Shown in pieces: positions 8,258-16,916 of a DNA stretch of 64,000 nt (its first letter is position 1; every line of letters begins with the position of its first letter). The translations under genes were made by a program, and so were the position numbers. The notes below the pieces were generated by a model, which searched no databases, was not told where the DNA came from, and saw nothing but the letters and a program-made list of their open reading frames with translations. This DNA comes from Comamonadaceae bacterium (GTDB taxonomy: Bacteria; Pseudomonadota; Gammaproteobacteria; Burkholderiales; Burkholderiaceae_C), in the NCBI GenBank assembly GCA_027484575.1, contig JAIXSQ010000018.1, positions 224,700 to 288,699 on the forward strand. The letters run 5' to 3'.

Positions 8258-9091
8258 TCAGTCCCCCGGCGCCTGCGCCTGCGGGCACCGCACCTGCACC
8301 ACCTCGCGGCCGCCCGTGGCCGGGTCCCAGCGCAGCGCGCTCAGGCAGCCGCCCCAGACGCAGCCGGTGTCCAGCGCGATCACGTCCGGCCGCAGCAGCA
8401 GGCCCAGCTGCGACCAGTGGCCGAAGGCCACCGGCGTGCCGGCCGTGCGCCGGCCCGGCACCTCGAACCAGGGCAGGGTGCCCGGCGGCGGCGCGTCGGC
8501 CGGGCCCGAGGCCTTCAGGTGCAGGGTCCCGTCGGGCGCGCAGAAGCGCAGCCGCGTGAGCGCGTTCACGGCGAAGCGCAGGCGGTCGTCGCCTGCCAGC
8601 GCGTCGTCCCAGCGGGCCGGCTCGTTGCCCCACATGCGCGGCAGGAACCCTGCCAGCTGCGGCCCGCGCAGCACGTCCTCGACCTCGGCGGCCAGCGCCA
8701 GCGCCTGCGCCGCATCCCAGGACGGCGGCACGCCCGCATGCACCATCAGCAGGCCGTGCGCCTGCACCGCCAGCCGTTGCTGCCGCAGCCAGTCCAGCAG
8801 CGCGTCGCGGTCGGGCGCCTGCAGCACGTCGTCCATGGTGTCGCTGCGGTGCGGCTGCCGCGTGCCGTGCGCCACCGCCAGCAGGCTCAGGTCGTGGTTG
8901 CCCAGCAGGCAGGTGGCGGCGCCGCCCAGGCCCGCCAGCCGCCGCAGCACCGCCGCCGACGACGGCCCGCGGTTGACCAGGTCGCCCAGCAGGTACAGGT
9001 GGTCGCGGCTGGGCGAATGGCCGATCTGCGCGAGCAGGCGGCCCAGCGCCTCGTCGCAGCCTTGCACATCCCCGATCAGATACAGTGCCAT
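8258..9091 (-). CDS. apaH: Symmetrical bis(5'-nucleosyl)-tetraphosphatase (Ap4A hydrolase)
   Basis: Cleaves diadenosine tetraphosphate to two ADP and also removes Np4 RNA caps. It is a 277-residue metallophosphoesterase with the ordered motifs YLIGDVQGCDEAL (residues 4-16), LGDLVNRGPSS near 36, LGNHDLSLLAV near 65 and MVHAGVPPSW near 120, all as in ApaH. The start is ATG at 9091. The frame remains open upstream, but that part overlaps the divergent CNNM gene and is rejected. The gene is convergent with the helicase across a REP-like repeat. Confidence 0.94.
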   Translation of the reverse strand: MALYLIGDVQGCDEALGRLLAQIGHSPSRDHLYLLGDLVNRGPSSAAVLRRLAGLGGAATCLLGNHDLSLLAVAHGTRQPHRSDTMDDVLQAPDRDALLDWLRQQRLAVQAHGLLMVHAGVPPSWDAAQALALAAEVEDVLRGPQLAGFLPRMWGNEPARWDDALAGDDRLRFAVNALTRLRFCAPDGTLHLKASGPADAPPPGTLPWFEVPGRRTAGTPVAFGHWSQLGLLLRPDVIALDTGCVWGGCLSALRWDPATGGREVVQVRCPQAQAPGD

Positions 9092-9116
9092 GCGTGTCGT
9101 GCTTCCCCGGTGAGCC

Positions 9117-10412
9117 ATGGATTTTCTGCTGATCGCGCTGTTGACGCTGATCAACGGCGTGTTCGCGATGTCCGAGATGGCCCTGGCCTCCAGCCGCAAG
9201 GCGCGCCTGATGGCGCTGGCCGAGGAAGGCGACGGCGGCGCCGCCACGGCGCTGCGCCTGCTGGAGCAGCCCACCCAATTCCTGTCGACCGTGCAGGTGG
9301 GCATCACCTCCATCGGCGTGCTCAACGGCATCGTCGGCGAGGCCGCGTTCAGCGCCGGCCTGGCCGCCGCGCTGCAGGGCTGGGGCGTCTCGCCCGGAGC
9401 CGCTGGCATCGCCGCCACAGCGGTCGTGGTCGCCGCGATCACCTTCGTCACGATCATCTTCGGCGAGCTGGTGCCCAAGCGCATCGGCCAGCTCTACCCC
9501 GAGCAGGTGGCCCGCCTTGTGGCGCGGCCCATGGCCTGGCTGGCCCGCGCGGCCGGCCCCTTCGTCAAGCTGCTGTCGGCCAGCACGCAGGCCGTGCTCA
9601 AGGCGCTGGCCATCGACACCGCGCAGGCGCGCGGCATGACCGAGGAGGAGATCTCGCACAGCCTGGAGGAGGGCGTCGACGCCGGCGTGATCGAGGAGCA
9701 GGAGCACCGCCTGGTGCGCAACGTGTTCACGCTGGACGACCGCGCGCTGACCTCGCTGATGGTGCCGCGCGGCGACATCGAGTGGCTCGACGCGCACCTC
9801 AGCGTCGCGCAGGCGCTGGCGCAGGCCGGCGCCGGTGGCGCCCATTCCTGGTACCCGGTGTGCCGCGCCTCGCTGGACGACGTGCTGGGCATGGTCAGCG
9901 TGGCCGGGCTGCTGGCACCGGGCGTCGACCCCGCATCGGCGCTCGAGCGCCACGTGGTGCCGGCGGCCTTCGTGCCCGAGACGCTCAGCGGCATGGAGCT
10001 GCTGGAGCAGTTCCGGCGCGAGGCGCGCCGCATGCTGTTCGTGGTCGACGAGTACGGCGTGGTGCAGGGCCTGGTCACGCCCCACGACCTGCTGGAGGCC
10101 ATCACCGGCGAGCTGCAGCCCGACGCGCCGGCCGACGCCTGGGCCACCCCGCGCGACGACGGCAGCTGGCTGCTCGACGGCCTGATGCCCGCCGCCGAGC
10201 TGAAGTCGCGGCTGGCGATCCGCGAGCTGCCCGAGGAGGACCGCGGCCGCTACAACACGGTGGCCGGCCTGCTGCTGGCGGTCAGCGGCCACCTGCCCGC
10301 GGTGGGCGAGACGATCGAGTGCGGCGAGTGGCTGTTCGAGGTCGTCGACCTGGACGGGCGGCGCATCGACAAGGTGCTGGCGCGGCGCCTGCCCGACGAG
10401 GGCACGGCCTGA
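9117..10412 (+). CDS. CNNM/CBS-domain membrane protein of the CorC/HlyC 'hemolysin' family
   Basis: A 431-residue inner-membrane protein. The N-terminal CNNM (DUF21) domain has hydrophobic segments at about residues 1-25, 60-80 and 90-115, with the conserved NGVFAMSEMAL and FGELVPKRIG. A CBS pair follows (about residues 205-330, including RNVFTLDDRALTSLMVPR). The C-terminal CorC/HlyC domain contains YNTVAGLLLA. Such proteins are linked to magnesium and other divalent cation handling. The older hemolysin label is probably misleading. It is transcribed divergently from apaH, with 25 bp between starts. Confidence 0.88.
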   Translation: MDFLLIALLTLINGVFAMSEMALASSRKARLMALAEEGDGGAATALRLLEQPTQFLSTVQVGITSIGVLNGIVGEAAFSAGLAAALQGWGVSPGAAGIAATAVVVAAITFVTIIFGELVPKRIGQLYPEQVARLVARPMAWLARAAGPFVKLLSASTQAVLKALAIDTAQARGMTEEEISHSLEEGVDAGVIEEQEHRLVRNVFTLDDRALTSLMVPRGDIEWLDAHLSVAQALAQAGAGGAHSWYPVCRASLDDVLGMVSVAGLLAPGVDPASALERHVVPAAFVPETLSGMELLEQFRREARRMLFVVDEYGVVQGLVTPHDLLEAITGELQPDAPADAWATPRDDGSWLLDGLMPAAELKSRLAIRELPEEDRGRYNTVAGLLLAVSGHLPAVGETIECGEWLFEVVDLDGRRIDKVLARRLPDEGTA

Positions 10413-10424
10413 GGCGGCGACGGC

Positions 10425-10757
10425 TCAGCGCGCCTGGGCGCTGAAGTCGGCCGGGTCGGTCACGTCCAGCGCCTGCTGCTGCAGCAGCAGCTCCAGCAGC
10501 CGGTCGACCTCGTCGGCGGCCAGGCCTCCGTGCTGCAGCATCCATGCGCGGCTGACCGGGCGGCTGCTCATCAGCGACAGCAGCCGCAGCACCGGGGCGC
10601 GCCGCAGCGGGGCCGGCAGCAGCGGCCAGTGGCGCAGGCGCAGGATGTGGGTGTCGCCCGGCACGGGCAGCAGGCTGTCCGCCGGGGGCAGCGACAGCAG
10701 GTCGCCGAAGCCCGTGCGGCGTGCGAGCACGCGCAGTGCCTCAAGCACTTTCGCCAT
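10425..10757 (-). CDS. Conserved-looking hypothetical protein, 110 aa
   Basis: No family recognised. The protein is Leu-rich. Its C-terminal half, including SRPVSRAWMLQHGGL followed by DEVDRLLELLLQQQALDV, looks helical and could form a small winged-helix-like unit. That is only an impression. It has no signal peptide. The stop lies 12 bp from the stop of the convergent CNNM gene. Codon use has the strong G/C third-position bias of its neighbours, which supports a real gene. Confidence 0.55.
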   Translation of the reverse strand: MAKVLEALRVLARRTGFGDLLSLPPADSLLPVPGDTHILRLRHWPLLPAPLRRAPVLRLLSLMSSRPVSRAWMLQHGGLAADEVDRLLELLLQQQALDVTDPADFSAQAR

Positions 10758-10924
10758 GTCGGCCTCCCTGTCGCACGCACCTGTCCATGCCGTGCAGTGT
10801 GGTCAGGGCTGCGCCGGCGGGCGTCAGGAAGTTGTCATCCCTTCTTAAGCCAAACACCTAAGCACGGGCCGTGCCCCGGGGCGGCACCCGCCGGACAATC
10901 CGCACGAGCTCTGCAGAAACCGCC

Positions 10925-12004
10925 ATGGCCGACGTCCTGCTCGTCGAAGACGACCCCCACCAGCGTGCCTTCGCCGCCCTCGTGCTGAGCGAGGCAGGGC
11001 ACGCCGTGCGCGAGGCCAGCGACGGCGCGATGGCACTGCGCCTGGCCCAGGAGCGCTGCCCCGAACTGGTGGTGTGCGACGTGGTCATGCCCGGCATGAA
11101 CGGCTACCAGTTCGTCGCCGCGCTGCGCGCCGACCCGGCGATCTGCACCACCCCCGTCATCCTGCTGACCTCGTTGTCCGAGCGCGCGCAGGTGCGCACC
11201 GGCATGAATGCCGGCGCCGACGACTACCTGCCCAAGCCGCTCGACCCGCGCGAGCTGCTCGAGTCCGCGAACGCGCAGCTGCGCCGCCGCCGCACCCAGT
11301 ACGACGCCATCGCCGGCAGCGTGATGCAGGACATGGACGCCGCGCTGGCCCACCAGCGCGAGCAGCTGGCCTCGCGCTACGAGCAGCAGCTGCTGCGCGA
11401 GGTCAACTCGCGCTGGAAGCACGACGTGGAACCCGGCAGCGCGCTGGAGGTCGAGAACGCCACCGTGCTGGTGGCCGGCCTGTTCACGCTGCTGGCCCGC
11501 GAGGCCGCCGGCCGCCCCGACGCGGCCGACCTGCTGCGCCGGGCCCACCAGGCGGCCAGCGATGCGCTGTACCTGTTCGGCGCCGTCCACGTGCTGCACC
11601 ACGGCGACGACATCGTGGGCGTGTTCGGCGCCGACACCCAGGGGCGCCCCAGCCTGCTGAACCCGGTGCGTGCCACCTTCGCGCTGCAGACGGCGGTCGC
11701 GGGCCTGCTCGGCCTGGGCGCGGGGGCCCAGGTGCCCGCCGGGCTGGCCCTCGGCCGCATGGCGCTGGTGCGCCTGCACGACCCGCTGCACGGCGACGGC
11801 GGCATGGCGCCGGTCCCCGGTGCCGCGCTGCAGCGGGCCCAGGCCCTGCGCACGGTGGCCCAAGCGCAGGGTTGGCCGCTGGCGGTCGACGCGGGCACGG
11901 CGGCGCTGGTGCCGGAGGCCTGCGCGCAGGCCGGGCGGCAGGCACCCACCCCGGACGGACCGGCAGCGGAGCTGGTGCGGGCCCGACAAGCCGAAACAGT
12001 CTGA
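10925..12004 (+). CDS. Response regulator with a cyclase-like C-terminal domain
   Basis: A 359-residue protein. Residues 1-120 form a receiver: acidic pair in LLVEDD, phospho-acceptor Asp52 in VVCDVVMPGMNG, Thr/Ser in LLTSL, Lys in YLPKPLD. A helical linker (about 125-175) follows. The remaining ~170 residues resemble a class III nucleotidyl cyclase: ATVLVAGLFT in the beta1 place, HGDDIVGVFGA in the GD-x-F place, and VPAGLALGRM late. The first metal-binding Asp (FxD) is replaced, so catalysis is doubtful. An alternative is a different alpha/beta output domain. A start at ATG 10925 gives a standard receiver N-terminus. It leads the signalling operon through 15636. Confidence 0.75.
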   Translation: MADVLLVEDDPHQRAFAALVLSEAGHAVREASDGAMALRLAQERCPELVVCDVVMPGMNGYQFVAALRADPAICTTPVILLTSLSERAQVRTGMNAGADDYLPKPLDPRELLESANAQLRRRRTQYDAIAGSVMQDMDAALAHQREQLASRYEQQLLREVNSRWKHDVEPGSALEVENATVLVAGLFTLLAREAAGRPDAADLLRRAHQAASDALYLFGAVHVLHHGDDIVGVFGADTQGRPSLLNPVRATFALQTAVAGLLGLGAGAQVPAGLALGRMALVRLHDPLHGDGGMAPVPGAALQRAQALRTVAQAQGWPLAVDAGTAALVPEACAQAGRQAPTPDGPAAELVRARQAETV

Positions 12005-12124
12005 GACTTAGTTCACGGTCGAGCTGCCCGGCTCAGGGCTTCCCCGAGGGTGCGGGCGCCGGAATGGCGCTGTTACAGTGAGTCACGACTGATCGGTCGC
12101 GTTTTCCACTGACGGTATCCTGAC

Positions 12125-14461
12125 GTGCACGCGCTTCTCTTCGAAGAGCATCCCGACCCGGCCTGGGTGTACGACCCGGCAACGCTGGCGTTCCTGGCGG
12201 TGAACCGGGCCGCGCAGCGCCGCTATGGCTGGAGCGCGGACGAGTTCCGCCGCATGACCGTCCTGGACATCCGGCCGCCGGCCGAGCGTGCGGCCATCGC
12301 CGAGTTGCTGGCCAGCCTGTCACCCGAGCGCGGCACCAGCGTGCTGACCACCCGCCACTGGACGCGCAGCGGCGAGGAACTCACCGTCGAGGTGATCGGC
12401 GAGCTGGTGCAGCACGAGGGCCGCCGGGCCCGCCTGGTGCTGGCGCGCGACATCACCGCGCAGGTGCGGTTCCAGCGCGAGCGCGAGGAACTGCTGCAGC
12501 GCGAGCGCGCCAGCCGCGCCCGCGCCGAGGCGGCCCTGAAGGACCTGGCGATCGCCGGCCGCGTGGCGGGCCTGCTGGCCTGGCGCTACGACCGCGCCAC
12601 CCACCGCCTCGACTGGGGCGGCGACAGCAGCACCATCCGGGGCGCGCCGCGCCCGGCCACGGTCGACGAGGCCGTGGCCCTGTTCGCGCCCGGCGAGCTC
12701 GCGACCGTGCGCGAGACCTTCGCGCGCTGCGTGCGCGAGGGCCGCGCCTTCGACCTGCTCACCCGCATCGTGGTCGACGGCGGCCGCGAGGTCGTCGTGC
12801 GCGCGATCGGCGAGGGCGAGCGTGACGCGCAGGGCACCCTGGTCGGCGCGCGCGGGGCGCTGCAGGACCTGACCGACCTGATGAACGCCCGCGCCGAGGG
12901 CGAGCGGCAGGCGCGGCTGGCCGAGGAACGCTTCCGGCTGCTGGCGCAGGCCACCCACGACGTGATCTGGGACCTGGACCTGCGCAGCCGCACGATCTGG
13001 TGGAACGAGCACTACGAGCGCGCCTTCGGGCACCGGCCCGACGCCGACCTCGGGCGCTCGTGGATCCGCCACATCCATCCCGAGGACGCGACCCGCGTGG
13101 TGCGCAGCCTCGAGGAGGCCATCGACGGCAGCGCGACGCGCTGGCAGGAGGAGTACCGCTTCCTGTGCGCCGACGGCCGCGCGCTGGTGGTGGTGGACCG
13201 CTGCTTCGTCATGCGCGACCACGCCGGCCAGGCGATCCGCGCCATCGGCTCGATGATGGACGTGACCGACAAGCGCCGCATGGAGGAGCAGCTGCGCCAG
13301 GCCCAGCGCCTGGATGCGGTGGGCCGGCTCACCGGCGGGCTGGCGCACGACTTCAACAACCTGCTGACCGTCATCCTGGGCACGGCCGAGGTGCTGGGCC
13401 ACGACCTGGGCGAGCGGCCGGGGCTGCAGGCCCTGGCGGCCACCATCGCCACGGCCGCCGAGCGCGGCTCGCAGCTGACCAACCGCCTGCTCGCCTATGC
13501 GCGCAAGCAGGCGCTGCAGCCGGTGGCCACCGACATCGGCCGCCTGCTCACCGGGCTCGAGCCGCTGGTGCGCCGGGCCCTGGGCGAGCGGCTCGAAGTG
13601 CGGTTGTCGGCGGAGCCCGGCATGCACCCGGCGCTGGTGGACCCGGGCCAGCTCGAGTCGGCCGTGCTCAACCTGTGCATCAACGCGCGCGATGCCATGC
13701 CGGCCGGCGGCCGGCTCGCGATCGAGGCGCGTGCCGAGCGGCTCGACGCCGGCCAGGCCCATGCGCTGGGCGAACTGGGCGCCGGCGACTACGTGGTGAT
13801 CGCCGTCGCCGACACCGGCGAGGGCATGCCCGCCGAGGTCCAGGCCCGCGCCTTCGAACCCTTCTTCACCACCAAGCCGGCCGGCGCCGGCAGCGGCCTG
13901 GGCCTGAGCATGGTCTACGGCTTCGTGCGGCAGTCGCAGGGCGCGGTGCGGCTGTGCTCGGAGCCGGGGCGCGGCACCACGGTGTGGCTGTACCTGCCGG
14001 CCGCGCCCGCGCAGCGGCCCGCCGTCGCCGCGGCGCCGCCCGGCAGCGACGTGCCGGCCGCGCAGGGCCAGCGGGTGCTGCTGGTCGAGGACAACGACCT
14101 GGTGCGCCAGCACGTCACCGCGCTGCTGCTGTCGCTCGGCTACCGGGTGCAGGCCGTGGCCGGCTCGGCCGCGGCGCTCGCCCTGCTTGCCGGCGACCCG
14201 CACGGCACCGACCTGCTGTTCAGCGACGTGGTCATGCCCGGCATGAACGGCTGCGAGCTGGCCGAGGCCGCGCGTGCCCTGCGGTCCGACCTGCCGGTGC
14301 TGCTGACCACCGGCTATGCCGACGACATCGCGCTGGCCGGCGCCGGCGCGGCCTGGCCGCTGCTGCGCAAGCCCTGGCGCCGTGACGAGCTCGCGCACAA
14401 GCTGCACGAGGTGCTGGCCGCCTCCGGCCAGGCGGCCGAACCCGCACTGGACGGCGCCTGA
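12125..14461 (+). CDS. Soluble hybrid sensor histidine kinase (PAS-PAS-PAS-HisKA-HATPase-REC)
   Basis: A 778-residue kinase starting at GTG 12125. PAS-like domains cover about residues 5-115, 145-250 and 265-385. Phospho-acceptor His408 lies in GGLAHDFNNLLTVI. The N box is LNLCINARDAMPAGG, and the ATP lid motifs are ADTGEGMP and GAGSGLGLSMVYGF. A C-terminal receiver has Asp701 in LLFSDVVMPGMNG and Lys in LLRKPW. There is no transmembrane segment, so it senses a cytoplasmic signal. Its stop overlaps the next start by one base (TGATG), implying coupled translation. Confidence 0.92.
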   Translation: MHALLFEEHPDPAWVYDPATLAFLAVNRAAQRRYGWSADEFRRMTVLDIRPPAERAAIAELLASLSPERGTSVLTTRHWTRSGEELTVEVIGELVQHEGRRARLVLARDITAQVRFQREREELLQRERASRARAEAALKDLAIAGRVAGLLAWRYDRATHRLDWGGDSSTIRGAPRPATVDEAVALFAPGELATVRETFARCVREGRAFDLLTRIVVDGGREVVVRAIGEGERDAQGTLVGARGALQDLTDLMNARAEGERQARLAEERFRLLAQATHDVIWDLDLRSRTIWWNEHYERAFGHRPDADLGRSWIRHIHPEDATRVVRSLEEAIDGSATRWQEEYRFLCADGRALVVVDRCFVMRDHAGQAIRAIGSMMDVTDKRRMEEQLRQAQRLDAVGRLTGGLAHDFNNLLTVILGTAEVLGHDLGERPGLQALAATIATAAERGSQLTNRLLAYARKQALQPVATDIGRLLTGLEPLVRRALGERLEVRLSAEPGMHPALVDPGQLESAVLNLCINARDAMPAGGRLAIEARAERLDAGQAHALGELGAGDYVVIAVADTGEGMPAEVQARAFEPFFTTKPAGAGSGLGLSMVYGFVRQSQGAVRLCSEPGRGTTVWLYLPAAPAQRPAVAAAPPGSDVPAAQGQRVLLVEDNDLVRQHVTALLLSLGYRVQAVAGSAAALALLAGDPHGTDLLFSDVVMPGMNGCELAEAARALRSDLPVLLTTGYADDIALAGAGAAWPLLRKPWRRDELAHKLHEVLAASGQAAEPALDGA

Positions 14462-15636
14462 TGTCCGCCAACCCCCCGCCCCGCGACCCGGCCGGCGCAC
14501 CGTCCGACCTGCAGGCGCTCTGGCGCGACATGCAGGCGGCCCGGCAGGAGTTCGATTTCTTCGCCAGCCGCTTCGCGCACGACATGCAGGGCGTGCTGCA
14601 GCGCGTCGAGGGCTACGCGGCCGCGCTGGAGCGGCAGGCCGGCGGCGCCCTGGATGCGCAGGCGCTGCACTACCTCGCGCGCATCCGGCACCACGCGCTG
14701 CACGGCAACGCGATGGTGCAGGCGCTGGCGGCCCTGCACCGGGTGGGCAGCGTCGAGCTCGAGCCGGCGCCGGTGGACCTGGCGGCACTGGCCCAGCGCG
14801 CCTGGGCCCGGCTGCCCGACACCGGCGGCACCGCCTTCGCCGTCGAGGGAGGCTGCGACGGCCTGGGCGCCGACCCGGGCCTGCTCGCGCTGGCCATCGA
14901 CCACCTGCTGGCAAATGCCGCCCGCCATGCGGCGGTGGCCGAAGCGCCGGCCGTGCACGTGCGGCTGCGCGCGCACGCCGGCTGGTGCGTGTGCACCGTC
15001 AGCGACAACGGCCCGGGCTTCGATCCCTCGCAGGCGCACCGCCTGTTCGTGCCGTTCTCGCGGCTGGCCGACACGTCGCCCGACGGCGTGGGCATGGGCC
15101 TGGCCACGGTGCGGCGGGTGGCCGAACGCCACGGCGGCCGGGTGTGGGCCGAGTCCGCGCCCGGCCTGGGCGCCACCTTCGGGCTGGAGCTGCCGCTGGC
15201 CCCGGCCGAGGCGGCCGCGCCCGCGCCGGCCCGCAGCGACGGCCTGCGCGTGCTGCTGGTGGACGACGACCCGCTGGTGCTGGCCGCCGTGGGCGCGCAG
15301 CTGGAGCGGCTGGGCCACCGCGTGCAGTCGGCCGCCAGCGGCCCCGAGGGGCTGCAGGCGTTCGAGCAGGCACTGGCGGCCACGCCGTTCGACGTGGTGC
15401 TGACCGATTGGGGGATGCCGCACGTGGGCGGCCGGCACGTGGCCGCCGCGGTCAAGGCGCTGAGCCCGCAGACGCCGGTGTTCGTGCTGTCGGGGCTGCC
15501 GCCGCACGAACTGCAGGACGGCGGAGGCGCGGACCGGCTGTTGACCAAGCCGATGACGATGGCGGCGCTGCGCGAGGCGCTGGCGAGCGTCCGCCGGCCC
15601 GGCAGCGCGGGCACCGGGGAGCCGGTGCCCGCCTGA
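14461..15636 (+). CDS. Hybrid histidine kinase/response regulator with atypical H box
   Basis: A 391-residue soluble protein. A helical dimerisation region has His40 in FASRFAHDMQG, a divergent H box without the usual HELRTP or HDFNN. The ATPase domain follows, with DNGPGFD and GVGMGLATVRRVAERHGG. The C-terminal receiver has RVLLVDDDPLVL, an Asp in VLTDWGMP and Lys in LTKPM. It follows the PAS kinase with a one-base overlap. It could phosphorylate its own receiver or the cyclase-like regulator that heads the operon. Confidence 0.85.
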   Translation: MSANPPPRDPAGAPSDLQALWRDMQAARQEFDFFASRFAHDMQGVLQRVEGYAAALERQAGGALDAQALHYLARIRHHALHGNAMVQALAALHRVGSVELEPAPVDLAALAQRAWARLPDTGGTAFAVEGGCDGLGADPGLLALAIDHLLANAARHAAVAEAPAVHVRLRAHAGWCVCTVSDNGPGFDPSQAHRLFVPFSRLADTSPDGVGMGLATVRRVAERHGGRVWAESAPGLGATFGLELPLAPAEAAAPAPARSDGLRVLLVDDDPLVLAAVGAQLERLGHRVQSAASGPEGLQAFEQALAATPFDVVLTDWGMPHVGGRHVAAAVKALSPQTPVFVLSGLPPHELQDGGGADRLLTKPMTMAALREALASVRRPGSAGTGEPVPA

Positions 15637-15651
15637 AGCCGCCGGGCTTCA
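15634..15651. terminator. Bidirectional hairpin between kinase and Tsx-like gene
   Basis: TGAAGCC (15634-15640) and GGCTTCA (15645-15651) pair around GCCG. The left arm includes the kinase stop codon, and the element sits between two convergent genes. No T-tract is evident. Confidence 0.5.
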
Positions 15652-15657
15652 GCCCAC

Positions 15658-16461
15658 TCAGAAGTGGTACTGGACCCGCACCATCGGGGTCTTGGCCAGC
15701 GAGCCGGGAACGTTCGACGGGTTGCCGAACTTGTTGCGCCAGTACTGGTACTCCAGGCCGGCCTTCAGCTTGCCCTTCTCGAAGCCGGTGTGCTGGCCCA
15801 CGTCGTACAGCACCCAGCCGTCGAAGTTGAACTCGGGGGCGGTGGGGCCGCCGAACTCGTTGCGGCCCTTGGCGCCGATCCAGTTCGCGTAGCCGTCGAA
15901 GGTCCAGCCGGCGGCGAAGGGGATGCCCCAGGACGCGCCCAGCATGGCGTGGCCGTCGTAGGTGTAGCGGCTGGCCACGCCCACCGGCTGGTTGCTCTCG
16001 TGCAGCGCGTACACGCCCACGTTCAGGAAGCCGGGCACGTCGAACGACAGCGTCGGGCCGAGCACCAGCATCTGCTTGCGCGAGGCGTAGCCGGGGTCGT
16101 TCTTGGTGTTCCAGTCGAAGCCGGCGGTCAGGCCCAGGCCCTTGACCGGGCCGTACTTGAAGTCACGCTTGGCCAGGCGGCCGAGGTCCCAGGTGTAGCG
16201 GTAGACGACGTAGGCTTCCTGGGCCTTGCTGTCGGTGGCGTCCGAGTTCAGCAGGTCCACGCTCACGAAGCTGATGCCCGACTTGGTGCCGGTCGTGTTG
16301 CTCAGGTTGATGATGTTCTTGGAGATCGCGCGGCCGTTGAACGGCTCCTGGAAGCGGCTGCCGTGGCGCAGCGAGATCGCGGTGTCGCTCCATTCGGCGG
16401 CGTGGGCCTGCAGGCCCAGGGCGGCCAGCGCGGCGGCGGCGCAGGCGGTGATCTTGTTCAT
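15658..16461 (-). CDS. Tsx-like nucleoside-channel outer-membrane protein
   Basis: A 267-residue precursor. The signal peptide MNKITACAAAALAALG ends at AHA before AEWSDTAISLRHGSRFQEP. Alternating hydrophobic/polar beta-strands follow, ending in MVRVQYHF with the C-terminal Phe typical of barrels. Segments such as GLTAGFDWNTKNDPGY and LEYQYWRNKFG are characteristic of the Channel_Tsx family, which admits nucleosides or similar solutes. ATG 16461 is chosen because it gives the signal peptide. The more upstream open frame is not coding-like. It is convergent with the kinase operon. Confidence 0.85.
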   Translation of the reverse strand: MNKITACAAAALAALGLQAHAAEWSDTAISLRHGSRFQEPFNGRAISKNIINLSNTTGTKSGISFVSVDLLNSDATDSKAQEAYVVYRYTWDLGRLAKRDFKYGPVKGLGLTAGFDWNTKNDPGYASRKQMLVLGPTLSFDVPGFLNVGVYALHESNQPVGVASRYTYDGHAMLGASWGIPFAAGWTFDGYANWIGAKGRNEFGGPTAPEFNFDGWVLYDVGQHTGFEKGKLKAGLEYQYWRNKFGNPSNVPGSLAKTPMVRVQYHF

Positions 16462-16734
16462 GGGGAATCCTCGTGGGGTGGGTGGGCGCGTCACGGTCAT
16501 GACACATCCGCAGGCTAGGGGCTGAAGCTGAACAACAGCTGTGGACGGGCCCGGCGGCGCGTGTTGCACCGCACAATCGTCAGCCTTCCGTCAGCGCACG
16601 TGGCGCCAGCGCGACGGCGTGTCGCAGGGTGGGGCGGGTGGACGGCGCGTCAGGTCCGATGCGCTGCGCCGTCAGGGTCCTACAGACGGCGGCAGGGCGG
16701 GCCGGGAGCATGGACGCCAGCTTCAGGAATCCCC

Positions 16735-16911
16735 ATGCAGTCCCCATCCGAGCAGCAGCAGCGCGAGAACGTCCCGTCCCAGCCGCCCCGTGACGGCGGC
16801 GAGCGGCAGCAGCAACAGCAGCAGCAACAGCAACAGCAGCAACCGCCCCTGCTGGACCCCCGCCCGCATCCCCACCCGGACGCACCCGCGGGCCGGATGC
16901 CGCGGGGCTGA
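16735..16911 (+). CDS. Putative 58-aa poly-glutamine mini-protein
   Basis: A short frame beginning MQSPSEQQQ. It contains twelve consecutive Gln, encoded by a CAG/CAA run at about 16807-16842, then a Pro/His-rich tail ending AGRMPRG. A possible ribosome site (AGGA) lies before ATG 16735, and the stop is 5 bp before the SDR start, an operon-like spacing. No family is recognised. The repeat could also be a non-coding microsatellite in the SDR leader. The mix of CAG and CAA codons is compatible with selection for Gln but does not prove it. Confidence 0.4.
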   Translation: MQSPSEQQQRENVPSQPPRDGGERQQQQQQQQQQQQPPLLDPRPHPHPDAPAGRMPRG

Positions 16912-16916
16912 GCCGC

